NCBI RefSeq assembly: GCF_021130785.1
Contig: NC_060213.1
Location: 115,584,501 to 115,648,500 of the forward strand
Direction: 5' to 3'
DNA length: 64,000 nt
Source of the DNA: Homalodisca vitripennis
Lineage: Eukaryota; Arthropoda; Insecta; Hemiptera; Cicadellidae
The notes beneath the pieces were generated by a model. It saw only the letters and a list, made by a program, of their open reading frames with translations, made no database searches and had not been told where the DNA came from. Positions 32,805 through 47,028 of the stretch are shown here, in pieces. The translations under genes and the position numbers were made by a program. How positions within the stretch are numbered: position 1 is the stretch's first letter; each line of letters begins with the position of its first letter.

Positions 32805-34990
32805 ACTAGCCAAAATGTAATTAGTATTAATGTAAAAGCAGTATTATCCTTTTAGGACTGCATCAAAAAAATTAATTCCTAAAAAACAATAGAATCTTCA
32901 ATAAATATAATAGTTTTAAAGGAATTAAAAAAGAACGGTTACTTTGCGAGTCATAATATTGAAATAATATTTCATATTTAGAGTTAACCTTGGAGATACG
33001 TTAATATAAGTGATTTAAATAATAACTTGTTTTAATTGGGGAATATGAAGGTTTGCGCAGTGTTATTTTTATTTTATTCGGGTTTAATTCTCGACCGTTA
33101 CGTTTAAATAATGAGTTAGATTAAACTCATCTGTCCACAATAGTAGAAAGGTGGCTGGAATAATCCGTACTTTTATCGTTACCTTATTATAAAACAATTT
33201 TGTTATAAATATGTGTTCAATTCTATTTTGCTCTTCTCCAATTTTACCTAAATAGAGCAATCTAAACTTTGGAACTAATGAGTCTTGTATATATAAACAG
33301 TAGAAAATATTTATATATGAATATATGTATTTACCTTTAATTGTTTATTTATGAATTAACTATGTCTCGTAAAAGGACACAAACAGCTGAACATTCCATA
33401 TATATGTAAAGCAGACGACCTTATAGTGGTATGCGTGCAGTATTGTGTATATAATACATTCATAGTAACTACTGCACTTGTGTTCATGTTCAATATCACC
33501 ACGGATTCTGTTGTCCATTCCAGTAGATGTTATTTTTATACTGTGTTACAGATTTACTACAAGATTGACAGTTAAGTAAGCAATTCAGTGTTTCTCAGAT
33601 TTATAAGACCAGATTACTAAGAGTACTCTTTGCTATATTCCATACTTACTTATTTATTTATTTAGAGAGTTATCATATTGTTATGAATAAGTATTTTTTT
33701 ATAAAGCACTATTTTTAAATTTAGATAAACCTTTGCTCACTATTTTAATGACCTAACACAAATACTAAACAAATCTTTGTTAGTACGAGTTAATAACTAA
33801 CAAGGTTCATATTTTTGCATAAATAAATTTTCATAATTATTGTTCTGGGAGCGGTAAATCCTGAATTACATATAAGGTTAGTGCAGTTGATGGTACATTT
33901 ACTAAAAGAACCCCTACAGACTGTCCAGTAACTCTCTAGTCAGGGATATTTAACGTTATTGTTGAAGTCAAGGCATCATATTTCACTATATGAACAAATT
34001 TATGTTAATTTGCAAAAAAATATGTAAAGCCTAATAATTAAATTATGCTCAATTTCGTTTAAATCTATACAGTACAATAGCTAGTCATACAATTTATGGC
34101 ATATAAAATGTTTTCAAGATAGAGGCCATCAAAACTTTGAATATCTTTAAATCTAGTAATTGTATGAATTACAAGAATAACACTTTTGAACTAAAGAGAG
34201 ATATGGGATACCATGTATATTTAAGAATATATTTATAACGTAAGGATGTCATTTTTATGAATATGACACTACAACATAACATAAAGCTTTGCTGTTAATA
34301 TATATATTGCATTTATTAAGAACGGGCAGGTTTTAGTCAAATTGCTATAAAAGACTGAAATAACACCACTGTCAAAAGTTGCATCACTGCCTACTTTTTA
34401 GATACTGTTTATACAATGCTACCTCGTCAAGTTTAAAATAATAAACCTTTAACCTACAAATTATCTTTAAAAATCACAAAATACTTCAGTAATGGTGGTG
34501 CCTCAAAAGGCACAAGAGTTAAATAGTGAAGAAATCTATTAATCGATACAACGAAAACCAAAGCAAATTGGTTCTGAACCTACCTCCTATGCTGGTGTAA
34601 GCAAGTATCTCCATACTTAATGAATGGGCAATAATTGTAAAGAATTATTAGGCTTAACATTGTGTTAGAAGCATAATGTGATCACAAAGATCATTTTCAT
34701 TTTACATTATTCATTCCATAGAAAAAACTTCGACCGCTCCTTTTAATACATCTCAATAAACCATAGAAATAAAAAAAACAAGAATCAGCAGCAACAAAAT
34801 AATAGACCACAAGTATATAAAGTAATACATGTTTACCATGGTCTGATAAATATATTGAAATACACAATGTAAACATAGTCTACATTATAATTTCGTGCGC
34901 TTACTCTGATAAACATAATACTAAATAAAGATCATCCTTTCATAATTGAAAATTAATCTCAAAAATTGTTGTTAAGCGCTAATATCAAGA
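32805..34990. other. AT-rich DNA, nothing assignable
   Basis: No coding frame, RNA gene or recognisable transposon end was found on either strand. Confidence 0.45.
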
Positions 34991-34999
34991 ACGCGTGGA

Positions 35000-35955
35000 C
35001 CAATCTGGCTTATTTTTTTGAATAGTGGATGATATCCGAGGAAGTTTTATATGACTAAAAAGATTGGAAAAAGTTACCTGGAATATTTCGTAATCAGGAA
35101 CAATTATAATATATTTCATTAATCAAATTTAACTTACACTAAATAGCTTTTGACCCTATCCGCTGAAGTTTTAAAGTATCTGAAACATCTGTTTACATGT
35201 AATAATATGTTTAATATACTAATTGCCCAGTTACTGATCAGTAATGTAATGCAGTTACTACATAATTGGATTACTTTTGGTATATATTGTAGTACATAGT
35301 AGTTTTGGTATATGTTCTTCATCGGGTTAAATAGGCAAATTTAACTATTTTACCGGAAATATCTTTGACAAGAGTAGACTACAAGAACCAGAAGTAGGCG
35401 TTTTTTAGGCAAAATCGAAGTATATTTCCAAGAGCAATACCTCGTATTCGTATAAAGTTTTTTGATTTGTGCAATAAGGCTAAAATGGGGTACCCAGTAA
35501 GTGAATTTAAAAGACTAGAATTAGACGCCTTTTACCCTAATTAGGCTTCTCTGTCTTACCTCTGTATATTTTTCTCCATGACAACGCTGTAACTATGCTA
35601 TAATTCTGGAAATGCCTTAGACCTAAAGTTTATGTAAATTGCTAGAGAAATGCTGAATTCTTTTTGACCGAAGTAGGTTTCTGATATCTAAATGGTTGAT
35701 TTTTGTGGTCAGAGCACAAGTCAGACGGCTGTGCAGTGGAAACAGTATTATTTTGAACCATAAATGATCCTAAAAATTTAAAGCATGATCAGATTAAACT
35801 CTGGTCGTGTTTTTCATAAACGCTAAAATTATGTGGATGCCTACTTATGTTTTAAAAAAATCAGAGGACTTCATCATATTGAATTGTACTTGTTTTACAT
35901 AAGGAGTTATATTTTGAAAATTGCATACAAAGCCGCGGGTAACATATAGTCAGTA
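35000..35955 (-). repeat. Interspersed repeat with GTTACCCGCGG end, second copy
   Basis: On the minus strand it starts ATATGTTACCCGCGGCTTTG, then GCAATTTTCAAAATATA and AATATGATGAAGTCCTC, matching 8,345-8,440 in order. Further in, GGTCAAAAAGAATTC and two CTTCTGG/TTCTAGTCTTTTAAA-type units about 130 bp apart mirror the degenerate internal repeats of the first copy. GTTACAGCGTTGTCATGGAG is a conserved-looking internal segment. No open frame is left. Element class uncertain. Confidence 0.5.
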
Positions 35956-35999
35956 AATAAAAACTGTATTTATTTAAAAGTTTATTTTCTCCTATTCAT

Positions 36000-38900
36000 T
36001 CATTACTTTACTGGGAATAGTGACGACAGGCCGTAAACAAATTTAAGACGAAAAAGAGAGCTAAAAGCTTTTCTCACACAAACCCCTCGTAAATCCAAAG
36101 TAATAAATAGTTAATACCTCATTTCCCTATAGATTGGCCTGTCTCTGAAGCACAGTTGAGCGGTGCTGTATATTCTTTTGTGGTCCATAAACGTTTACTA
36201 AGTGTATTTCAATATAAAAACAACACTATTTAACAAAACAAAAATAAAATACCATTTTATGGGATCGGTAACTTATGTTGTACTTTTTGCAGGCAAAATT
36301 AATACCAACAGAAATGAACATCTAAGGTTCATAAAAGTTTGGAGAATTCCAACACACGTTATGTTCAAAGTTTGGACGAAAAGTCATAAGTGAGCGTAGA
36401 TACCTGTTTCTCATATTTACTCATAATTCACCTTGGTCAACATTCTGAAAATTTCGTTTAGTATGATTTCAACACAAAATTAATAGGTAAAAAACAAATG
36501 TTTCAATTATTACAAGATTTTTATAGATAAAATAGACTAAAATACGTTTTATGAAGGGGGAGATTAAGATTTAAAAGTACCTTGAATAGCAACTAGTTAG
36601 ACACCAATGTAACTTATGAACTAAAATATTTTAATTAATTATCAATATTCTGCTCTGAAAATGGTAGCTACAGTAGGTTCTTTTGACATTAAGCAATATT
36701 TTGTGATGTAAATATTGATGCTTAAAAATACGAAGGTACTGTTTAAGTTTCTTACATTCAATAGAAACTTTCATAAAACTAATGATAATGAAAGAGGGAC
36801 TTGTCTATTTTAGAAAGAGAAATTTACTGCTGCTGCTACACCATTTATGGAGTTCAGTAGAAAATCAAATTATTTTAGAAAATCTTTTGAAAAAGAACTT
36901 TGAAATTGGTGGATAAAACTATTCTTGGGAACAGTTTCTTGATTTAAAAATTAATCCTTCTAATTAGCAGGCTTCATTTCGTAATTTGGGGATAGTTTCC
37001 TTACTTACGAATGGAGATGACGTCATATTATACCGGCATTGGCACCAATATAGGATTCCTTGATGTTTTATCTAATAAGAGCGGGAGCAGTAAGCTTACG
37101 AAATAAAAGACAAAGTTTTACCTCATTCAGCTTTCTGTTAAATCCACTCAGTCAGATATTAATTACAATTGTGAAACTTGCCTCTTCCACTAGCTTACGA
37201 GGATTTGCATAACTGGGGGATAAACAAGTGGCATGTTTGAGCTGAGTTCATGCCACCAGTCGCTAATGTTAGCGATGAAATGAACACCCTCTCGACGCTT
37301 CTTACAATAATATAAACGCGACAACATACATGCACTAGCTTACATTAGTGAGGTATTTCTAGAAATAACTGCAGTAAAAATGTCATATTATTCCAGTTCT
37401 TACATTTTCCTTGAGATGATATAAACAGGCAAAGGCAAAAACAGAAGCATCAGAAACTAACCGTGAAAATAATAATAAAATGCCGTTTATTATTAGTTTT
37501 ATTCCCCCTAAGACGTCAACAATGCAATGTCCAGTTATTACTCTATACTAATTAAATGCGTTTTTTTCCTCTTTCCAAAGGTAAATTCAAGCTCTCTCAA
37601 CTTTAGCAGGCTGTCTGTAAGCTCTTTTAGACCCATTAAAAAAAGAAATGTTTGAAGTTTCCTGGAAAAACAAATAACTTAGTCACGAATAATTGTATAA
37701 TAACCTATTTTTCAATGAGATTATTTAAAATTAGTTTAAATATTAAATTTATATTTACTAACAGCTACTCTCGGCTGTGTTCGTGCGGTTCTAACCCTAG
37801 GATTGACAGAACCTTTATTTTAGTGTCACCCTGTTTCGACTTAAGTTAGATCCGCGATGTTACTTTTGATAAGATCATTCTTCGTTTTTAACTGAAATCA
37901 TGAACACTTTTCCCAAAATTGGATTTCACCAGGTAAATTCATTTAGTATAATCCAGAAAAATAGATTTTTGCCTATGTTGGAGCCAAAATTGGAAGAAAT
38001 GTTCGGCTACAAAACTGTTATTACGTAGTATAAAGTATATGAAAAGTAAATTTCCTGTAATGCTCATAATTTTGACAAGGATAATAATGAAAAAAATTAC
38101 AAACCACGGAATAACCTTTTACAAAAATGTTCGAAACACGTTTACACTTTCACAATAAAAGGTCAGATATTACTCCATCTTTTAATTTATTAAGTATTTG
38201 ACCTGGAAAATAAAATTCACGGAATGGTGAACACGCTTCATACGATTTTAAATGTTTAATTGGAGAAACTTCTGTACCTCTCATTACAATTTATATCTTT
38301 TAGTTCCAAACGCTCAGAACTCGTTCTAGAGTTTCGAACCAAACAAAATTTTCCTTAGTAACTAGCGTATTAAAGCAAATACAGATTGTGCTTATTTTCC
38401 TTATGGTAATCACGCATGTAAGTTACATCAATTCCTAGAATATTAATAGTATGTGTTTCATTTATTTAGACAAAACAGTAAGCGAATAGGGGATATTACC
38501 CAATACTACCCTTTCAACAAATAAACCCTATCTGTGTGGCGGGTTGCCTTTAAGTGCTCGCCGCTGAGATGAAGGCCCAATAATCTTTTTAATGTCAGTT
38601 TAAACTAACGACTTCGATTTACCAAATAGTATCGATAGCTAAGTTAATTTGAATAACACGTTAAACGAGACTAAAAATTGAAAAATCAATTATATGTCCT
38701 ATTATTGCTATTATTAGAATTAATCTTCAATTATTTAATTTTCAGTGAATTCAATAATATTTAGTTAATTAAAATACTGGAATAAATATAATTTTATAAT
38801 AACAAACGTGACCGTCAATATTTTTTTTTTCATTGGAGTTCCTTAATCCCACAATTGGTCCTCCTATTCTGGGTCACTGTCACTACTGCCTCTATATGTA

Positions 38901-41900
38901 ACGCCACACTAAAATTACTAAGAGTAAGTAATCATTTATAGTTATCGGTTTCTATGGAAGCTAGCACCAAACACAATGACTGTAATGTAAAAGATGGTGG
39001 TATTCAATTGTTTTAAGTGTTGGACAAAACGGACGGCTTGGCGTGGTCAGCCACAAATTAATTAGATCTCTTGCCACAAATACTGTAAATATTTTCTTGA
39101 AAGCTTTTGTAATAATTTTACTTATCTTTAGCTACACTGTTAATCATGCGTATATTTTTAGTTATCTTGTAAGCATGAATATAAAACTCGTAAACTCCAT
39201 TTGAACAGCGTGAATAATTGCTGATAATGACGGGATAGGTTATTTTTATTCTTTGGCAAACATTTAACTACCCAAGGAAAAGAAATAAAATAAATAGGGT
39301 TTCAACACAGGTAAAATGAACTTCTCAATTTTGAAATTTTCATTTGCTCTAATCCTGAAGTAAAATGTAGTGTAATGTTCGAAAACTCGTTTTTGGGATG
39401 TAAATATTCCAGGAATCTAAGTGAGTGGCTCTTTCACAAATTGCTCTTATGCGTGCTGCAGTCTATAGTAGTAACCTACTCAGTGTCCATGGAGAATGTA
39501 CATCTTTACTGTTAACTACCTTATGATAAGAGCAATAGTGGGTTAACAATTTCATTCAAATGGCTTAATAATCCACTCTGAACAGGATTCAGCTGGATAT
39601 ATAGAATATAAAAGTTTATTATTTTTTTTAACTATTTTCTTGTGTTTTATTGAAAAACTGTATCTTATAAGACGAAACAAATAGTAAGTTCATAAGAGAA
39701 ATAGTTTTTTATAGAGTCTAGAGACAAAGAAGTTTTGAAAATATCTATAAATTCGCCAGTATCTTTTCTGTTGCTTGGTATCAGAAACCAGTTGACATAC
39801 ATTGTACACTAGGAATGGTTGGATTGTGTAGTTTTATACAGAAGGTCCGAGTACACCATAACACATCTTGTACACCAGACCCACTTGAGGCTGCATGAAA
39901 AATGTATACCTTATTTCATTAGGCAACATGTATTTCTAGGTCAAATGATAAAATGTGACGAAATTCTACTTAGTTTGTTTACAAATTTATTTATTCTGCA
40001 ATTTCCTCGTTACATCATGGTTATTCATAAGAACAATGTAAAAACGCTAATACAGAGCAAAATCTTATAGAGTGATGTGCACCATCGTGGAATCAAATTT
40101 AGCTATACCTAAAAATAAAACTAATGAACTGTTTAAAGACTATATTCTATATTTTCCTGGAGATACAGTGTGGACAGACTCATAGGTATAAAGACAAAAA
40201 TGAAATCTTCCAAGTCCCTTAAATAATAAGTAAAACACATAAACGCTTAAACACTAAGTTAATACAAAATCAATTTCTATAAACCCAAATTCAACTATAG
40301 TAATGATAAAGATAATAAATATAATGAACATAACTGCTATTATATCTGCTTAATACGAAAATTAAGTACTGTACAAGGAATCGCAGTGCTCAAATTCACT
40401 TAGATTACTTTTGAGCTTGGATAGAAAACGGGCAGTTTAAGTACTTCTGTCTTTGGCCTAATGGTGTTATGGTAATTTATAAGTTATATCCTTTTTTTAA
40501 CACGGTTTTGTATTAAAAAAAAAACGCGATATATGGATTAAGTTGAGGATTCACAATCTGTATTGAATACAATTTAACAATCGAAAGGAATTAAGATCAC
40601 GTAAGTGAAAACTGATGTTTGTTTAATTATTTAATCCTGGGTTGAAAATGGTTATGACACGTTATGACATCAGCTACACGCTAACATGATGTATATTGTC
40701 TCGTGTATTCTTTGCTGGGTCCGTGTTATACTAAAACAGAAAACAAATTGTTTATTATTGGCTGAGCGTTAACTAACTAACTCTATAATTTGAGAGGCTG
40801 GAAACTTTGTCTGTCCTTACGATACAAGAGTAAAGATGGCGAATGCCATTCTATGTGATATTTCTGAGCGTTATCAAACATTATTACATTGGTCTTACCG
40901 GTGTAGAAAAATTCACAGTTAAAAATTTTCTAAATAACTGAAAACAATTATATGAGTTTTTAATATGTGACCATAGTAACACGTGTAGCCAAATGAAATA
41001 AAAACCAAATTTAAATTTTGCATTGAACATTAGCTAAGTATAGTACGTGATAAGTGTTACTTTGTTGTATTTCTTTTATGTAATTTGACGTAAATCTATT
41101 TGCAATTTTCTAGATGTAAGACTTTTGGGTGAAGAAATAACCGTGTTAAACTCAATAATCTTGTACCACAAACTACAGATGTTTAAGTTCCGTAGATATA
41201 TCTATAGTCTGTGCCTTACGAACTAGCTTGCATTATAACACTGCTTATTCCTTTCATTTTAGGTTTTCCTCAGTTCAGTTATATCTTTCTGTAGTTATCA
41301 CGTGAGAACTGTAGGACTATGGACTCTTATTTTCTATTTCTTAATTGTATGACTTAAAAATACGGAATGATGATACATTTACATGGTATAAACAAATATC
41401 AAGATGTTTGAGGCATGAATATAGTTTTAAATTCAATTTATGAAAGTCAGACTATTTTCTTCACATGGTTTTATTTATTTTGAAATATTCAATACCTTAC
41501 CTGACTTTAATAGAAACTATTTCAATATTATATAATACAAGTTTAATTTTTCTGTATTATCATATTGTTAAAAGATGCTTTTATCACACACCCGCACTTT
41601 CTTTAATACAACAAATTACCTTAAATTTTAATGTCTGTATAATTACCCTACCTAATGCTTGGAATACATATTACATTTGTATATTAAACTAAACATTTGC
41701 GTCGTTTATAAAATGAGTAACACAAGGCAGTGGTTTACTTCATTAATTAGAAGTCCGGAATAGTAAAGTTACTGCTATTGACAAGGAGTAATATTTAGAC
41801 TTGGATAGCTTGGGTGATAATTAAGTTAAGCTAAATATGTTATAACTTTTCGTTTCCACAATACTAGAGACTTAGTTTAGTTGTAAATATTTTTTTTTAT

Positions 41901-42250
41901 TTCATGATTGAAGTGACGTTTTAGAAATATTTTAATTACAAAGTTGTTACAAAGTCAAATTTTGATGCATCTGTATTTACTTACTACGTTATACGGTGTG
42001 AGTTAAAACTATGGATACAATCTGTTTAGTTTTTATGAATAAAGATGGAGGTATGGAAATCTGATTATCAAATTATAAATTATATATCTTGTTTTACAGG
42101 AAACTTTTTAAAGTTTCAAGGACCAAAAGGTGACTAAAGTACAATGCAATAATCCTTGAGAGATTTTACCAATAAATACAAGGGTCAAAGAGTATTTTGA
42201 TTGCAAAGCATTCAGAAAATCAAGATAAACTTAGAATTCACACAAAAGAA
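36000..42250. other. AT-rich DNA, nothing assignable
   Basis: All frames here are short and without motif or compositional support. 37,170-37,320 is less AT-rich and looks like an old repeat, but no second copy is in the window. No microsatellite of note. Confidence 0.45.
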
Positions 42251-44708
42251 AGAAACGGCGTCGTTTTGTCAGGATTTGGTGTGTAAATGTATTCGTGTTC
42301 TACTTCCGTCACATACTACTTACAGGCTCTCGGGACTCGTATCGACTTCATAATGTTACACTGCACCAATATCGATCTCTACAACCACGTCACAATCCTC
42401 GTTACATTGTGATCTTACGTGAGTTATACAGAAATATTTACATTACATAAGTCTGGATACACAAATATTTTATTTTATATAAATATGAAATAAAACCTCA
42501 GTTATCATGTTTAGCACAAAATAGCGGATTGAACGAATTTATAATCAGTAAAAATTAGCTATCATAGAGCCTAAAAATCATTATTGACCTGCAATCACTT
42601 TTTAATGTATTGCCCATATGTGTAATTCGGGCCAGGACAGCCTAGGTAGCGTTACCATTCTATTCACGAAAAATATTTACTTATATACTTTTGTGTTTAT
42701 ATTTTTTGAAATTTTTTAAATTCTTTGTAAACCTACTAGGTTATTGGTACACTAAAAATCAGTATATATGACCGCCCGCACTGAAATCTTACATGTATAT
42801 TCTTAGGATCCCTGTTAAACACACAGGCACCGTGTTACAGTATAAGTAATTAAGTGGTAGTAAAAAAAAAAAACTAAACTGCACTTCAATTACAGTTTTA
42901 TTTTAACAGTGAATACTAATATTGATCTGATCACTATTAATTGTTTTTATTAGTAAAATTCTTTTATAACAATGTTAAATAAGTAAATATCAAACGAATG
43001 CTTAAACATGTTCCACGTATTCTAAAATCAAATAATTTTAACAAAAAACTATTTATAACTGTACTTTATCGACAAATTATCTCAAAGTTACAATACGAGA
43101 TGAACTTAAAACTTGAACGGCGGAATGAGTCTTATTAATAACTTCTACTTGAAATTCATTTCGAAAGCATAAACATTATGAAAAAACAGGTAAACCCCTA
43201 CAACGGTGAGTTTGTATTTCTGTGAAATGCTCGTCAACTTCATTATTAACAAGTAACTCGTGGTCTGCTTTATTTAAAAGTTTCAATCCAGAAAACATAT
43301 ATTACTCATGTATTTAACATCAGCTGCAACGAATAATTGTGGTATAATATGGTTAACAAATAAATAAAACAAATCCCTCCATATTACTAATCATTGGTGT
43401 AAAAACTAAATACAATAAACCACACTGCTACCGAACTCAGAATTTCGTTTATAAAAACAGTTTTACTGCGTATTTAAAAACTGTAGTACAAGATAAATAA
43501 TCAGATTCATATAAAAATACACTAAAATAAAATTTCAACTACTGAAGTGTATTATCGCAATGTTAAATCATTATAAATGGCATGCCACTAAACAGGGTTA
43601 ACAGCAGGAAAAACGTTTCACTTTTAATTTATGAGCTCTTTGTTCAGACAAAACAAATACGACGAGCGCTCCTACTCATTGTTTTCAAAATTACCCTTCG
43701 TTAACGTTACAGCATGCTGGTATATCAAAGTAATATTTTTACGTGTTTAAAAAATATAAATTTACAAATACTAAGTGATTGCACTGTAAGGACAAATTAA
43801 CTGGACTAGATTACACCTAATCCAAACAGTAATGTGATAGATTTATATTATTGAAATGTGGTTTAATATCAATAGTTCACTCACATACAGGCTTGCCATC
43901 AGTTCCTAGGGGGAGAGGAGTTACTACTTTCCAAGACAAAATTCACCAGACCAGGATAGATACTGTTCATCTATCGACCTGGATACTGGAAAGTCTGTAG
44001 ATACTCTATAATTTGTGATATTAACACTATCTCACGGCGGGGAGAAACAATGCACAACACAGTTTGTCTTCAAATAACCGAGTTTTTCGTTTCGTTAAAT
44101 TTTACCAACAATGATAAATGAGAGGGTATTAGAATATGGAAAGTTGTCAAATGGTACAATGCGCTCCAAACGAATTTTGAGAAACAATACAAGAGACTGG
44201 AAATTAAAAATAATAAGATATAACAATTATAAACGGAATAACGCGAGGAAAACTTAGCTCCAACACAACTAAAGGAGAAAATAAAATCTTTAGCCCAAAC
44301 CCAAAGAGCCCAAAATTAAGAGTAACAGAAAAGAAAAAGCGCCGGCTGCATATTATGTAAAAGGTGCAAAGTTATCTACGATTTTATAATCATCTACATA
44401 GTTAAATATTGATATTTGCGTTGGGTGTTCAATATCGTTTTTTGATTGTGCATTTTTTTATTCTCCTTTCACATTCATAAAACCCTTTATTTCCCTGCAC
44501 GCTCATTCCTTTTAAAATTAAACAAAATTGTATTTTTATTTTTACATCAATAATGTATTTAGTATCCTCTAGTTGTAGGTACAATCTAATTCATCGGACA
44601 AAAGCTTTCAATATAATCTGCATATAGTGGCATATTGCAATAATATCCCCAAGCAGACAAATAAAATAGACTACTTATAATTAAAATTACTACAATTATT
44701 ATCCGTGT

Positions 44709-44850
44709 ATATTTAAAACATATGAGAACGCCTACCACGTGTCACATAAGAAGCTTCACTGGTTGCATGAAAAACTTCAAATCTATGGGGGGATTGACAC
44801 AAAGAGGCACCATTAGGATCCCAGAAAATATCGCTAAATCGACCTTAAAT
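44709..44850 (+). CDS. Possible laminin-G-like exon fragment
   Basis: A plus-strand frame from ATG 44,722 reads MRTPTTCHIRSFTGCMKNF and then KSMGGLTQRGTIRIPENIA before it runs into AT-rich, low-complexity sequence. The pattern RSFxGCMKNF resembles the terminal part of laminin G domains, where the last-strand Cys lies in a FxGCxxNxx context. No clear splice donor follows within the codon-like part. The upstream AG (ATGAG|AACG) lacks a good pyrimidine tract. It could be a decayed exon or chance. It lies in the part of copy 2 that copy 1 lacks. Confidence 0.2.
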
Positions 44851-45826
44851 TATAAACTGTTTTTATTGTTTTTTTATTCTCAATTAAATTATTTGGTTAC
44901 ATTTTAAAAATTATATCACAATTTTCCAATATAGTGGTCAATTTTTTAAATGGCTTATAAAATTAAATTTGTTATAAAGGATTTGAGCTTTACTTTCTGT
45001 TTTAAGACTTTTCATAATAGGTATTATTTTAGCCAATAGGAGTGCACAAATATTAGAAACTGAAGTGTCAAAAGTTTAATGAGGATTTTCATTTGTATAA
45101 AATAAAATTTAAACGATATAGGAGGGTATCAATAGGATTAAAATATGACATTATATTTTTAAGATTAAACTTGTTTATTATTTTAGTTTACTTATCTAAT
45201 TGTCTGACGATAATATAAATAGACATTTTTTTATGACTAACGGTCATTTTTATTATAGGTCATTTCAAATCTGTATATTTAAAATTTTTATACTACCACG
45301 TTTTTAATACCACGAAAACAAGAGAAATATCTTGTCTATTAATTATCAATCAACAAACAAAATAACAAATAAACTTACCTGTAAAATTGAGTTACATACC
45401 GTGAACGAATCAAACGTTTTACTATATATATATGCATTCAATACAAATTACTTCAATATATAATAATTAGTATAAGTTTCAATAATTATAAGTTAATAAC
45501 ATTGCGCTTGAAAATATTTAATATGTGAGTTTTGGAACAGTGTATATTTTCCCTTTTCATATTTAATGTCCTGCTATGGTATACATAACCTACATTACAG
45601 CATTATTAAATGATAATTCCAACAACTAAAACGTAAATTGTTCTCCCTTACTTTTGTTGGCACCAAAGACCTATATTTTTTTCACCATAACGTCATGCCA
45701 AAGTTTGTTATTTTCAAGTATATGTGAGCTATGGAACGTTATAGATTTGTCATGCCCATTTTTAATATCCTATCTGATCTGAGCTACCACATACTTCAAA
45801 TTTGTAGATGTTAACTAGCGTTAGGG

Positions 45827-45864
45827 ATGTACTATATAGTACATACTTGTTCACACATGTGAAC
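45827..45864. other. Two adjacent palindromes
   Basis: 45,827-45,844 (ATGTACTATATAGTACAT) is a perfect 18-bp palindrome. Four bases later 45,849-45,864 (GTTCACACATGTGAAC) has 7-bp arms around a CA spacer. The pair could be dimeric protein-binding sites, but nothing beside them shows a promoter. Confidence 0.6.
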
Positions 45865-46965
45865 TTTTCAGAAAAACTATACATTACAACCACTGTGAGT
45901 ATTTTTGTACAAAATGTAGCAAACAAAAATTAAACTTCAAAGTTCGTTAAACCCAATGTTGTAAACAGGAATAATTTATGTTGTTGAGAAGGATCGAGAT
46001 TTACCCTTAGGCAACGATGGCAAAATTAAAGGCAAGTTAAATAAATATTACCAATCCGTGACAGTAAAATTCTTGCTTTACATACAAGGTACTTTTATTA
46101 GGATCTGGAACATTTTCCATCGTTATATTTTACAAAATGTACCTATAACTAATTCCAAAATTCTATCACCGTTTCCACCCACCCATTGACAACTATAAAC
46201 TTTAAACAAAGTACCTGTGTTTTTTTAGTTTTCCACTCTACTACAGAGTTTTGTTTAAAGATATTAGTCATACAACTTTTAGAAGTACAAAACAAAATAC
46301 TGGAATTATAAGTTTGAGTATACGATATAATCGTTTTACCACAAGTAAATAAGTTTACAAGCATAATTACTATAGTTAACCCAACCGAATCCACACTCTT
46401 AGCAACATATTGCTATACTCATAACGATTTATAACTTGGTTTAAAATTAAGAGGTTCCTTAAAAATAAAAATATAGTATATTTTATGTTTTTGCCGCTAG
46501 AGAGTCACCAAAATTAATAATGCATCTTCTGCTGAATCAGTCAAAATGGCAGAACATATATAAAATCTACTATGATAACTGTTTTACGAAAGAATTGTTT
46601 TAACTTATACTTTTATACCCCAATAAACTAAGAGAATTACCGTACAAAATCTTTTACTGCAGCAGATTATTTTTTATGACTTATCGTATATTTATCTGAT
46701 TTTTACCACTTATAAACCGATTCAGTGATTTGATTTACACTCACTTTTGGTCAATGTACTTTAGAAAAGAGGTTCCTAAAAAATATTAAATTTAAATACA
46801 TCGCTGTAGAAACATCTGGTCTCGCAAAGCATATGTAGCTGTATTTAAAAATGTCATTTGATAATTTATGAAAAGTTCATTCATAGCCTTCACAGATTTT
46901 CTGCAACACTTTTTATATTTACCTCACACAAGATATAGACTGTAATGTAATTCTCAGCACTTATC

Positions 46966-46968
<3 letters not shown>

Positions 46969-47025
<57 letters not shown>
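46969..47025. repeat. (TA)n microsatellite
   Basis: About 28 TA units. It occupies the position in duplication copy 2 that corresponds to the (TA)n tract at 4,036 in copy 1. Confidence 0.95.

Positions 47026-47028
<3 letters not shown>

Noticed and set aside
37170..37320. GC-richer block suspected as a SINE
   Set aside because: No A/B boxes, no second copy in the window and no target duplication could be seen.
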